Positions 38,057-46,062 of a DNA stretch of 64,000 nucleotides are shown here, piece after piece. Position 1 is the stretch's first letter. Every line of letters begins with the position of its first letter. A model generated the notes under the pieces. That model had not been told where the DNA came from and searched no databases. It saw only the letters and a program-made list of their open reading frames with translations. The position numbers and the translations under genes were made by a program. Origin of the DNA: Microbacterium testaceum (GTDB lineage: Bacteria > Actinomycetota > Actinomycetes > Actinomycetales > Microbacteriaceae); assembly GCF_003075375.1 (NCBI RefSeq), contig NZ_QDFT01000003.1:29-64028 (forward strand). The letters run 5' to 3'.

Positions 38057-38068
38057 TCGACGCCGTCG

Positions 38069-38824
38069 TCAGCGGCCGCGCGAGGCCGCGCGGACGACCA
38101 GCGCGTCGGGGAGCAGCCGGGAGCCCGCCACCAGCGCCTTGTAGCGCCACGACGGCACCGACACCGAGCGTCCCCGCGCGGCGTCGCGCAGACCCTCGCG
38201 CACGACCGTGCCCGCGTCGAGCCACATGCGGTCGGGCACGCCCTCGCGGCCCGGCGGGAGGCCGAGTCGCGCGTGGAAGTCGGTGTGCACGAACCCCGGA
38301 CACACGGCGGTCACGGTGACGCCGCGGGGGCCGTAGGCGACGTTGGCCCAGCGGCTGAACGAGATGAGCCAGCCCTTGGCCGCGCCGTAGGTGCCGCGCG
38401 GGACGAACCCGGCCACCGAGGCGACGTTCACGATGCGACCGCTCCCCCGCTCGAGCATCGCCGGCAGGGCCGCGTGGGCGAGGCGCATCGCGACCTCGAC
38501 GTGCAGGCGCAGGTGGCGCACCTCGTCGTCGATCGGGGTGGACGCGAAATCGAGATCGAGACCGAAACCGGCGTTGTTGATCAGCACGTCGATGCCGCTC
38601 GCGACCCGGGCCTCGACCGCGGCGAGCGCCTCGGCGTCGAGCAGATCGGCGACCAGCACCTCGACCTCGCGGCCGTGGCGGGAGCGGATGTCGGCGGCGA
38701 CGGTCTCGAGGGCCGCGCGATCGCGGGCGACGAGGACCACATCGGCACCGCGCGCGGCGAGCTGTCGCGCGAACTCCGCACCCAGCCCCGAGCTCGCCCC
38801 CGTGATCAGTGCCGTGCGCGCCAT
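38069..38824 (-). CDS. Short-chain dehydrogenase/reductase
   Basis: 251-aa NAD(P)-dependent oxidoreductase. Cofactor loop TGASSGLGAEF (about 8-18), NNAGFG, catalytic Ser in VNVASVAGF and Tyr/Lys in YGAAKG. The Lys is present in the YxxxK motif. It follows folA by 1 nt, so it shares the thyA-folA transcript, but a role in folate metabolism is not shown. Substrate is unknown. Confidence 0.92.
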   Translation of the reverse strand: MARTALITGASSGLGAEFARQLAARGADVVLVARDRAALETVAADIRSRHGREVEVLVADLLDAEALAAVEARVASGIDVLINNAGFGLDLDFASTPIDDEVRHLRLHVEVAMRLAHAALPAMLERGSGRIVNVASVAGFVPRGTYGAAKGWLISFSRWANVAYGPRGVTVTAVCPGFVHTDFHARLGLPPGREGVPDRMWLDAGTVVREGLRDAARGRSVSVPSWRYKALVAGSRLLPDALVVRAASRGR

Positions 38825-38825
38825 G

Positions 38826-39323
38826 TCAGTCCTCTCGTCGGTAGGTCTCGAAGCGGTAGCGGATGCCGTCGCGCGAGGCCTGCCATCCCGTGTCGGGCTC
38901 GGCGGCGGCGAGGCGCCACCCGTCGGTCGAGGGGGCGTGGGTGTCGCCCGCGACCTCGAGATCGAGGCGTGTCACCTCGAGCACGTCGGCGCGGTTGATC
39001 GCCTCGGCGTACAGCATCCCTCCTCCGATGACCCACACCTCGGGGCCGTCGGCCAGGGCGAGGGCCTCGTCGAGCGAGCCGGCCCGTTCGGCGCCGGTCT
39101 CGGTCCAGGTCTCGGAGCGGGTCACGACGATGTTGCGGCGTCCCGGAAGGGGACGGAAGCGCGGCGGCAGGGACTCCCACGTGCGGCGGCCCATGACGAC
39201 GTCGTGCGCGCCGGTGACCGCGCGGAAGTGGGCCAGGTCCTCGGGGACGTGCCACGGCATCCCGCCATCGGCACCGATGACGCCCCCGCGCGCCTCGGCC
39301 CAGATGAGCCCGACCGCGGTCAT
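38826..39323 (-). CDS. folA: Dihydrofolate reductase
   Basis: 165-aa NADPH-dependent enzyme regenerating tetrahydrofolate. Typical residues: [20 protein letters not shown], with the catalytic Asp/Glu position in [22 protein letters not shown] and [14 protein letters not shown] overlaps the thyA stop by 4 nt. ThyA consumes methylene-tetrahydrofolate and makes dihydrofolate, which FolA then reduces, so the two genes form one cycle. Confidence 0.97.
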   Translation of the reverse strand: MTAVGLIWAEARGGVIGADGGMPWHVPEDLAHFRAVTGAHDVVMGRRTWESLPPRFRPLPGRRNIVVTRSETWTETGAERAGSLDEALALADGPEVWVIGGGMLYAEAINRADVLEVTRLDLEVAGDTHAPSTDGWRLAAAEPDTGWQASRDGIRYRFETYRRED

Positions 39324-40129
39324 ACCGCGACGGCCGCGCGGATGGCCGGGTGGTGCTGATACCCCTCGACCACGATGTCGTCGAAGGTGTAGTCGAAGAT
39401 CGACGCGGGCGTGCGCGCGAAACGCAGCGTGGGGTACGGGAACGGCTCGCGCGAGAGCTGCTCGGCGACCTGTTCGCGGTGGTTGTCGTAGACGTGGCAG
39501 TCGCCGCCGGTCCACACGAACTCGCCGGGCTCGAGACCCGTCTGCTGCGCGACCATGAGTGTCAGCAGCGCGTAGGAGGCGATGTTGAAGGGCACCCCGA
39601 GGAACATGTCGGCGCTGCGCTGGTAGAGCTGGCACGACAGCTTGCCGTCCGCGACGTAGAACTGGAACAGCGCGTGGCACGGGGCGAGGGCCATGTCGGG
39701 GATGTCGGCGGGGTTCCATGCCGACACGATCAGGCGGCGCGAGTCGGGGTCGCGGCGGATCTGCTCGACCACCTGCGCGATCTGGTCGATCGTCCCGCCG
39801 TCGGCGGTGGGCCAGGAGCGCCACTGCACGCCGTAGACGGGGCCGAGCTCGCCGTCGGCGTCGGCCCACTCGTCCCAGATGCTCACGCCGTTGTGCTGCA
39901 GCCAGGCGACGTTCGATTCGCCGCGCAGGAACCACAGCAGCTCGTAGACGATCGACTTGAGATGCACGCGCTTGGTCGTGATGAGGGGGAAGCCCTCGGC
40001 GAGGTCGAAACGGATCTGCCGGCCGAACACGCTCGTCGTGCCCGTTCCGGTGCGATCGGACTTGTGCACGCCCGCGGCGAGGACGTCGCGGAGCAGGTCT
40101 TCGTAGGGCGTCGGGATGGCGGCGGTCAC
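39320..40129 (-). CDS. thyA: Thymidylate synthase
   Basis: 269-aa enzyme making dTMP from dUMP with methylene-tetrahydrofolate. Catalytic Cys in [12 protein letters not shown], dUMP-binding Arg in [11 protein letters not shown], and the [12 protein letters not shown] region are all present. The GTG start at 40129 gives [18 protein letters not shown] 40138 and ATG 40156 are in-frame alternatives. It is followed by folA with a 4-nt overlap. Confidence 0.96.
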   Translation of the reverse strand: MTAAIPTPYEDLLRDVLAAGVHKSDRTGTGTTSVFGRQIRFDLAEGFPLITTKRVHLKSIVYELLWFLRGESNVAWLQHNGVSIWDEWADADGELGPVYGVQWRSWPTADGGTIDQIAQVVEQIRRDPDSRRLIVSAWNPADIPDMALAPCHALFQFYVADGKLSCQLYQRSADMFLGVPFNIASYALLTLMVAQQTGLEPGEFVWTGGDCHVYDNHREQVAEQLSREPFPYPTLRFARTPASIFDYTFDDIVVEGYQHHPAIRAAVAV

Positions 40130-40319
40130 GCGCTTCACGATACCCCGCCGCTGCACGACGACCGGGGGCGAGAACAGCCCGCGGGGCGCCGCCGCCCGTG
40201 GGGAGGAACCGTGCTCGCACCGGATGCCACTGAGTCCGCGCCGAGAGGATCCTGGGCGATCGCGTCATGCAGAGACTCATCGGCCCGCGATCCATCCACG
40301 CGCATTAGCCTTGCTCGTC

Positions 40320-40757
40320 GTGGACCCGACCCTCGCCCTCCTCGCGATCGCGGCGCTCGTCGTCATCTCGACGGCCGCCGGTCTGGTGGCGCGCCGACGT
40401 CAGGGACGCGCGCGCACCGTCGACTCCGCCGAGGTCGTCGACCCCCGCCGCCTCGGCGCCGATGCCCTGGGCGACGAAGCGACCCTGCTGCAGTTCAGCA
40501 CCGAGATGTGCTCGCGCTGCCCCGGTGTGCACCGCATGCTGTCCGAGGTCGCCGACGCGCGAGAGGGCGTCCGCCACCTCGACGTCGACCTGACGCACCG
40601 CCCCGACATCGCGCAGCACTTCCGGGTGCTGCAGACCCCCACGACGCTCGTCCTCGACCGCCGCGGCGTCGTCCGCACCCGCTTCGGCGGCACGCCGGGT
40701 CGCGCCGTCGTCGAACTCGAACTCGACACCCTGCAGAAGGAGTCCACCCGTGGCTGA
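40320..40757 (+). CDS. Membrane-anchored thioredoxin-like protein
   Basis: 145 aa. One N-terminal membrane span (about 3-22, LALLAIAALVVISTAAGLVA), then a thioredoxin fold with the redox motif CSRC (EMCSRCPGV) and the cis-Pro loop VLQTPTTLVLD. The active site would face the cytoplasm or the outside depending on orientation, which is uncertain. GTG 8 nt after TAGCCT. It overlaps the DUF4395 gene by 8 nt, a frequent pairing, so the two probably form a redox pair. Confidence 0.85.
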   Translation: MDPTLALLAIAALVVISTAAGLVARRRQGRARTVDSAEVVDPRRLGADALGDEATLLQFSTEMCSRCPGVHRMLSEVADAREGVRHLDVDLTHRPDIAQHFRVLQTPTTLVLDRRGVVRTRFGGTPGRAVVELELDTLQKESTRG

Positions 40758-41280
40758 CGTCTCCCGCATCGACGCGCGCGGCCCGCGCTTCGCGGCATCC
40801 ATCACCGCCGTCCTCCTGCTCGTCGCGACCCTGCTCAGTTTGATCGGCGTCTCGACGCAGCGCCAGGACGCCGGCGGCGAATGGTCGGTCTCGGCCGCGT
40901 CCGTGGCGGAACGCGCCGCCGACCCCGGCTTCCTGCTCGTGCTCGTCATCGCGCTGCTGTTCGTCTGGGGCGTCGCCGCTCCGCGCACCGCCCCGTGGGG
41001 CGTGCTGTACCGCCGCGCGGTGCAGCCGCGCCTGGCCCCGCCGACCGCGTTCGAGGACCCGCGTCCCCCGCGGTTCGCCCAGGGCGTGGGCCTGTTCGTC
41101 ACGGGGATCGGCCTCGTGCTGCACCTGGCCGGTGTGCCGTGGGCGCTGCCGATCGCCGCCGCGATGGCCTTCGTGGCCGCCTTCCTCAACGCCATCTTCG
41201 GACTGTGCCTGGGATGCCAGCTGTACCTCGTCCTGCAGCGTGCGGGCCTGATCGGACGCCGGGGACCCGCCGCCGCCTGA
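40750..41280 (+). CDS. DUF4395 membrane protein
   Basis: 176-aa integral membrane protein with about four spans (about 15-40, 55-75, 110-130, 135-158). The C-terminal CLGCQ (Cys-x-x-Cys) is typical of DUF4395 and is probably a redox pair that exchanges electrons with the thioredoxin encoded just before it. GTG start inside the end of that gene. The function is inferred from the pairing; no enzyme is proven. Confidence 0.82.
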   Translation: MADVSRIDARGPRFAASITAVLLLVATLLSLIGVSTQRQDAGGEWSVSAASVAERAADPGFLLVLVIALLFVWGVAAPRTAPWGVLYRRAVQPRLAPPTAFEDPRPPRFAQGVGLFVTGIGLVLHLAGVPWALPIAAAMAFVAAFLNAIFGLCLGCQLYLVLQRAGLIGRRGPAAA

Positions 41281-41387
41281 GCCTCGCCGCGGTCGGGCTG
41301 TCAAGACCCCGCGGGTGTCGGAGGGTCTGATTAGGCTGGCCGCGTCGCGGTCGCCCCGGATCGCGCCGAGACAAACGGAGGTTCCCC

Positions 41388-41813
41388 ATGGCCGTCACGA
41401 GCGAAGCCACCACCGCCTGGAAGGGCAGCCTGTTCGAGGGATCGGGTGAGGTCACCTTCACCTCGTCGGGCATCGGCACGTTCGACGTCAACTGGAAGGC
41501 CCGCAGCGAGGGCTCGAACTCGGTCACCACGCCCGAGGAGCTCATCGCCGGAGCGCACTCGGCGTGCTTCAGCATGGCGCTGTCCAACGCCCTGGCCGAC
41601 AACGGCACCCCGCCCACCTCGGTGGACACCACGGCATCCATCACCTTCAAGCCCGGCACCGGCATCTCGGGCAGTCACCTCAACGTCAACGCCGTGGTCC
41701 CCGGCCTCGACGACGAGACGTTCCAGAAGATCGCCGCCGACGCCAAGGCCAACTGCCCGGTGTCGCAGGCGCTGACGGGCATCGACATCACGCTCGAGGC
41801 CACGCTTGCCTGA
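41388..41813 (+). CDS. OsmC-family peroxiredoxin
   Basis: 141-aa thiol peroxidase acting on organic hydroperoxides. The reactive Cys is in GAHSACFSMAL and the resolving Cys in KANCPVSQAL. An upstream TAGGCT -10 box and a GGAGG ribosome-binding site give a normal leader. It lies just after the thioredoxin/DUF4395 pair, so all three may handle oxidative stress. It overlaps the next gene by 8 nt. Confidence 0.95.
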   Translation: MAVTSEATTAWKGSLFEGSGEVTFTSSGIGTFDVNWKARSEGSNSVTTPEELIAGAHSACFSMALSNALADNGTPPTSVDTTASITFKPGTGISGSHLNVNAVVPGLDDETFQKIAADAKANCPVSQALTGIDITLEATLA

Positions 41814-42723
41814 GTCCCCGGCCCGACGCGTCGTCATCGCCGGCGCGTCGGGCCTGATCGGCTCGGCCCTCGTCGACTCCCTGCGGGCGGACGGCGCCGA
41901 GGTCACCTCGCTCGTGCGTCACGCGCCGTCGGGTCCCCACGAGCGTCAGTGGCTGCAGGATGCCGCCCCGCTCGACCCCGACGTCATCGCCGGCGCCGAC
42001 GCGGTCGTGTGCCTCAACGGCGCGTCGATCGGGCACTTCCCGTGGACCCCGTCGTACAAGTCCACTCTGCTGTGGTCGCGCGTCACGCCGACGCGGACGC
42101 TCGCCGCCGCCGTCCGCGCGCTCGGCGACGACGCGCCGGCGCTCGTCAACGCCAGTGCCACGGGCTTCTACGGCTCGCAGCCGCGCGTCGTGCTGACGGA
42201 GTCCTCGGACCGCGGCTCGGGCCTGCTCGCCGACATCTGCGTCGATTGGGAGGCGGCCGCGCGCGACGCCGGCGACAAGGCGCGCGTCGCGCTGCTGCGC
42301 ACCGCTCCCGTCGTGCACGAACAGGGCGTGCTCAAGCCCCTGCTGCTGTTGACCAAGCTCGGCGTCTCGGGTCCGATCGGGCGGGGCACGCAGGTCTGGC
42401 CGTGGATCTCGCTCGACGACGAAGTGCGTGCCATCCGCCACGTCATCGATTCCGACATCGCCGGTCCCGTCAACCTCACCGGTCCGACGCGCGCGACCGC
42501 CAACGACCTCGGCTTCGCGCTCGCGCAGCGGATGAACCGCCCGTACGTGCTCCGCGCTCCCGTGTGGGGGGTCAAGCTGGCCCTCGGAAAAGACGCGACC
42601 GAGGCCCTGCTCACCTCGGACGCCGACGTGCGCCCCACCGTGCTCGAGGACACCGGCTACACCTTCACGCACCGCACGGTCGAAGAAGCGATCGCCTCCG
42701 CCGTCCCCGCGCCCGGGGACTGA
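41806..42723 (+). CDS. TIGR01777-type NAD(P)-binding epimerase-like protein
   Basis: 305-aa SDR-fold protein of the TIGR01777 group (related to cell-division inhibitor SulA-like epimerases of plants and bacteria). Cofactor loop IAGASGLIGSALV at the N-terminus, LVNASATGFYGS, and the C-terminal KLALGKDATEALLTS. The conserved Tyr of SDR epimerases is in GFYGSQ, but the Lys is not obvious, so enzyme activity is unclear. TTG start overlaps the osmC end by 8 nt. Confidence 0.87.
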   Translation: MPESPARRVVIAGASGLIGSALVDSLRADGAEVTSLVRHAPSGPHERQWLQDAAPLDPDVIAGADAVVCLNGASIGHFPWTPSYKSTLLWSRVTPTRTLAAAVRALGDDAPALVNASATGFYGSQPRVVLTESSDRGSGLLADICVDWEAAARDAGDKARVALLRTAPVVHEQGVLKPLLLLTKLGVSGPIGRGTQVWPWISLDDEVRAIRHVIDSDIAGPVNLTGPTRATANDLGFALAQRMNRPYVLRAPVWGVKLALGKDATEALLTSDADVRPTVLEDTGYTFTHRTVEEAIASAVPAPGD

Positions 42724-42736
42724 CCGATCACGCCCG

Positions 42737-42766
42737 CGCCCCCGGATCGCGACGATCCGCGGGGCG
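42737..42766. terminator. Terminator between convergent genes
   Basis: CGGATCG-CGA-CGATCCG forms the core of a 13-bp stem with one bulge (CGCCCC pairs with GGGGCG outside). It lies between two converging stop codons. Confidence 0.7.
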
Positions 42767-42774
42767 AGGGCGGG

Positions 42775-43227
42775 TCACCCTCCGCGACGTTCCTCGGCCT
42801 CGAGTCGGATCGCCGTCCGGACCGCCTCGCGTGCCCGTCTGCGGTCGCCCGCGGCGTCGTACGCGAGGGCGAGCCGGTACCGCGCGCGCCAATCCGCGGG
42901 GTGCTGCTCGACGTCCGCCCGGTACTGCGGGAACAGGGCGTCGCCGTCCGCGCGCTCGATGCGCCCGCTGGGCCGTACCGGCAGATTCTCGTCGGGGAGC
43001 CCGCCCTCGGCATCCAGTCGCTCCCCCAGGCGCTGCGCGCGCACACCGAACCAGAGCTCCCGACCGATCGCCCACAGGGCCAGCAACGGCAGGACGATCA
43101 GGGCCACGCCCATCACCACGCCGACCGTCTCACCGCTGCCCAGCAGGACGACGGCGCGCTGCCCGGCGAGGAAGACGTACAGCAGCAGCAGGACCGTCAT
43201 GAGGGCGACGGCGAGACGAACCCTCAT
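42775..43227 (-). CDS. Two-span membrane protein with TPR-like tail
   Basis: 150-aa protein. Two membrane spans (about 5-25 and 35-60) lead to a cytoplasmic part with a single TPR-like unit (PADWRARYRLALAYDAAGD ... AREAVRTAIRLEAE, about 105-145). Its ATG overlaps the dapB stop by 4 nt, so it is coupled to dapB. Function is unknown; a scaffold at the membrane is possible. Confidence 0.75.
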   Translation of the reverse strand: MRVRLAVALMTVLLLLYVFLAGQRAVVLLGSGETVGVVMGVALIVLPLLALWAIGRELWFGVRAQRLGERLDAEGGLPDENLPVRPSGRIERADGDALFPQYRADVEQHPADWRARYRLALAYDAAGDRRRAREAVRTAIRLEAEERRGG

Positions 43228-44036
43228 GCGCTGGTGGCGCTCGCGACCTGACCGGACACATCGCCGTCGGCGATGGGCGCCTCGGCCCGCACCGGCCGCG
43301 TGCGCACGCCGATGTCGATGAAGCTGTCGAGGCCGACCACGACCCCGCGCGCCTCGCGCGCCGCAGCCAGGGCGATACGGATGCCGGGCGCGTACGCCGT
43401 GGTCGGGTCGATCGTGTCGTGAACGATCGTCAACGACTCCCCCGCCCCCGACAGCACCGTCTCCTGGCGCGCGACCACACCCGGTCGGCGCAGCGAGTGG
43501 ATCGGCACCGACGCCACCCGCTGTCCGCGGGCCCGCTGATCGACGTGGGGCGACTCGACCGGACCCACGTCGGCGCGTGCCGCGGCGATCAGCTCGGCCG
43601 TGCGGACGGCGGTGCCGCTGGGCGAGTCGATCTTCGTCTCGCGATGGGCCTCGACGATCTCGATCGAGGGGAAGAACGGCGCGGCGGCGGCCGCGATGGC
43701 GCTGCCGATCACCGAGCCCAGGGAGAAGTTGGGGATGAAGACGGCGCCCGTGCCGGCGGCATCCACCAGGGGGCGGACGAGGGCGATGCGCTCGTTCGAC
43801 CACCCCGAGGTGCCGATCAGCACGTTGATGCCGCGTTCGACCGCGGCGCGCACGACGTCGATCGACGCGGCGGGGGTCGAGGCGTCGATCACCAGGTCGG
43901 CGCCGTCGAGATCGCCGAGGTCGGAACGCGAACCCAGCACGGCCGAGACCTCGTACCCCTCTTCGGCCTCGACGACCTCGCGGATCACTCCGCCCAGCTT
44001 GCCGGTCCCACCCACGATGGCCACACGCGTCGTCAT
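43224..44036 (-). CDS. dapB: 4-hydroxy-tetrahydrodipicolinate reductase
   Basis: 270-aa NAD(P)H-dependent reductase, second step of the lysine/DAP branch after DapA. Cofactor loop IVGGTGKLGGVI at the N-terminus, the conserved ETKIDSPSGTAVRTAEL (catalytic His/Lys region), and PNFSLGSVIG. ATG (MTTRVAIVGG) stands 7 nt behind a TAGGCT -10 box with no Shine-Dalgarno. The next gene overlaps its end by 4 nt. Confidence 0.96.
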   Translation of the reverse strand: MTTRVAIVGGTGKLGGVIREVVEAEEGYEVSAVLGSRSDLGDLDGADLVIDASTPAASIDVVRAAVERGINVLIGTSGWSNERIALVRPLVDAAGTGAVFIPNFSLGSVIGSAIAAAAAPFFPSIEIVEAHRETKIDSPSGTAVRTAELIAAARADVGPVESPHVDQRARGQRVASVPIHSLRRPGVVARQETVLSGAGESLTIVHDTIDPTTAYAPGIRIALAAAREARGVVVGLDSFIDIGVRTRPVRAEAPIADGDVSGQVASATSA

Positions 44037-44043
44037 GCGTTCC

Positions 44044-44049
44044 AGCCTA
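44044..44049 (-). promoter_or_regulatory. Leaderless -10 box of dapB
   Basis: TAGGCT, then 7 nt, then ATG. Confidence 0.6.
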
Positions 44050-44112
44050 GGCGGGTGCGCCGACGTCGTGGCGGCGGCACCGGGCGGACGCGCCGGGCGC
44101 GGCATCCTCGGA

Positions 44113-44715
44113 TCAGACGGGGAGCGGATCGATGAGTCCCGTGCGCAGCTCGACCGGCAGGTGCGCCAGGTCGTTGTGCGAGAGCAGCGTCCAGGGGCGG
44201 CCCTTCTTCTGCGCGATCACCGTGAGGCCGCAGTAGGCCTGGTTGATCGTCATCCAGCGCCACTCGGGCGCCTGGAGCACCTCGCGGACGAACCACGAGA
44301 TGACGAAGTTGTGGGTGATGACGAGCTCGTGCACCTCGCCCGTCTTGCGAGCGAGGAACTCGGCCGTCGCGTCGGCCATCTGGGCGCGACCGGCGTCGAC
44401 CTCGGCCTCGGTGACCGAGCCGAAGAAGGGCTCGTAGGCGGCGGGGGTCTCGGGGGTCATGCCGGTGGGCACGCAGTCGAACAGCAGCGCCGAGGACTCG
44501 GGCGAGACGGCGGGCAGGCGATCGGCCACGGCGCGGGCGGTCTGGGCGGCCCGCTCGAGGGGCGAGTGCCAGACGGCGTCCAGCGGCAGTCCGGACAGGC
44601 GATCGGCGAGCAGCGCGGCCTGGCGCTGCCCTCGCGGAGAGAGGGGGCCGTCGGTGAGGCCGTGCTCGGCATCCTGGTGCTCGCCATGGCGCACCAGGTA
44701 GATGTAGTGCGTCAC
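44113..44715 (-). CDS. Histidine phosphatase family protein
   Basis: 200-aa phosphoglycerate-mutase-type phosphatase. The catalytic phospho-His is in VRHGEHQD at the N-terminus and the second His in VITHNFVISWFV; acid Glu in SPLERAAQTAR. GTG start. In Mycobacterium relatives such proteins have varied substrates (sugars, nucleotides), so the target is open. It is between dapB and an aldo-keto reductase, without overlap. Confidence 0.88.
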   Translation of the reverse strand: MTHYIYLVRHGEHQDAEHGLTDGPLSPRGQRQAALLADRLSGLPLDAVWHSPLERAAQTARAVADRLPAVSPESSALLFDCVPTGMTPETPAAYEPFFGSVTEAEVDAGRAQMADATAEFLARKTGEVHELVITHNFVISWFVREVLQAPEWRWMTINQAYCGLTVIAQKKGRPWTLLSHNDLAHLPVELRTGLIDPLPV

Positions 44716-44793
44716 GTCAGCTCACTCCGTCGTCGATCCGCCGTTCCCCCGGCCGTGCTTCCAGCCTACGTCACGGCCCGACGGGGCCGGCCG

Positions 44794-45819
44794 TCACTCG
44801 GCGGCGCGCGCGATATCCGACAGCTGCGACCGGCTCAGACGCACGCCCACGGCACGCATGCACTCGGCGACGTGGCGGGGAGCGAAGGCGTTGACGATGG
44901 GGGCGGTGACGATCTTCTGGGCGAGCAGCCAGGCCAGGGCGACCGCGGCATCCGGGATGCCCAGTTCGCCGCCGACGGCATCGAGCGCGCGCAGCACGCG
45001 CGAGCCGCGGCGGTTGAGGTGGGCGGCCACCTGCGTGCCGCGAACGGACTGCGTCGACTGGCCGCGTGTGCGTGTCTCGCCCGCGAGGAAGCCGTGCGCG
45101 AGCGGGTGCGAGGGCGTGACCGCCATGTTCTGCGCGGTGGCGATGAGGCGCACGTCGCCGTCGAACTCCGCACGTCGCAGCACGTTGTACGGCACGTCGA
45201 GGACCGTGATGCGCGGGTAACCGGCCGACGAGAGGATGCGCGCCTCGACCAACTGCGCAGCCGTGTAGCCGTGGGCGCCGACGGCGCGCACCTTGCCCGA
45301 CTCGACGAGCCACTCGCTCGTGGCCAGGGTGTCCTCGAGCACCGCCCGACCGCCGCGGGACGCGTCGAGCGACAGCACGTCGATCCGGTCGGTGCCGAGA
45401 CGCGTGAGAGAGGCCTCGACCGCGCGGACGAGGTTGACGGAGTCGAGGCCGGGGTTGTCGGGGTGGCCGCCGACGCGAACCGTCAGGACCGTGTCGTCGC
45501 GCGTCCGGCGCGTGCGCATCCACTCGCCGATGATGAACTCGCTGCGCCCCGCGGCGTAGCTGTCGGCGGTGTGCACCGCATTGCCGCCGAGCTCGGCGTA
45601 CGCGTCGAGGATCTCGTGACTCGCGCGCGCGTCGACGTTCCAGCCGAACTCGCCGCCGCCGAGGAACATCGGGAAGACCTCGAACCCGGTCTCGCCCAGC
45701 GGACGGCGCACGTGCGCACCGAGACCCGGACCCTGGACGGTGATGGGGGCGGAGGGGTGAGGGGGCCGGTCGCGACGCAGGCGCGGCGAGGCCGTCTCAT
45801 CGACGCCCGAGCCGCTCAT
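44794..45819 (-). CDS. Aldo-keto-reductase-fold protein with altered active site
   Basis: 341-aa (alpha/beta)8 protein of the AKR family, with a 35-residue N-terminal extension. The fold landmarks are present (GGGEFGWNVD, ASLTRLGTDRIDVLSLD, VESGKVRAVG). However, the catalytic tetrad D-Y-K-H is changed: the Asp in the usual DTAD is His (AVHTADSYAAGRSE), Tyr remains, the usual Lys after TK is Arg (LTVRVGG), and the usual His after LY is Asp (LSLDAS). This suggests lost or different chemistry. ATG start; neighbouring genes give no clue. Confidence 0.85.
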   Translation of the reverse strand: MSGSGVDETASPRLRRDRPPHPSAPITVQGPGLGAHVRRPLGETGFEVFPMFLGGGEFGWNVDARASHEILDAYAELGGNAVHTADSYAAGRSEFIIGEWMRTRRTRDDTVLTVRVGGHPDNPGLDSVNLVRAVEASLTRLGTDRIDVLSLDASRGGRAVLEDTLATSEWLVESGKVRAVGAHGYTAAQLVEARILSSAGYPRITVLDVPYNVLRRAEFDGDVRLIATAQNMAVTPSHPLAHGFLAGETRTRGQSTQSVRGTQVAAHLNRRGSRVLRALDAVGGELGIPDAAVALAWLLAQKIVTAPIVNAFAPRHVAECMRAVGVRLSRSQLSDIARAAE

Positions 45820-46012
45820 GGTGCGATCCCCTCATGCGGGTGCCGGGGAAGGTCGGTACGGCGGACCCGTATCGCCACGCCCCCCGACGTACTTCCGAGG
45901 GTAGGCGTTCACCCGAGGGGGCCCGCTCAATCACCCGGCTCGGCGATAAACATTGCGTAACACTTGCGCGCGTCACGGTCACGCCCGCCCCACGAGTCAC
46001 ACCCGTCACACG

Positions 46013-46051
46013 ACGGATGCCCGCCCCGCACGAGGCGGGACGGGCATCCGT
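46013..46051 (-). terminator. Terminator after pnp
   Basis: ACGGATGCCCG with its complement, extended by CCCGC/GCGGG, forms a long hairpin beginning 12 nt past the pnp stop. It contains a GGATGCC/GGCATCC pair. No U-tract is seen. Confidence 0.7.
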
Positions 46052-46062
46052 TGACGGCGGGA

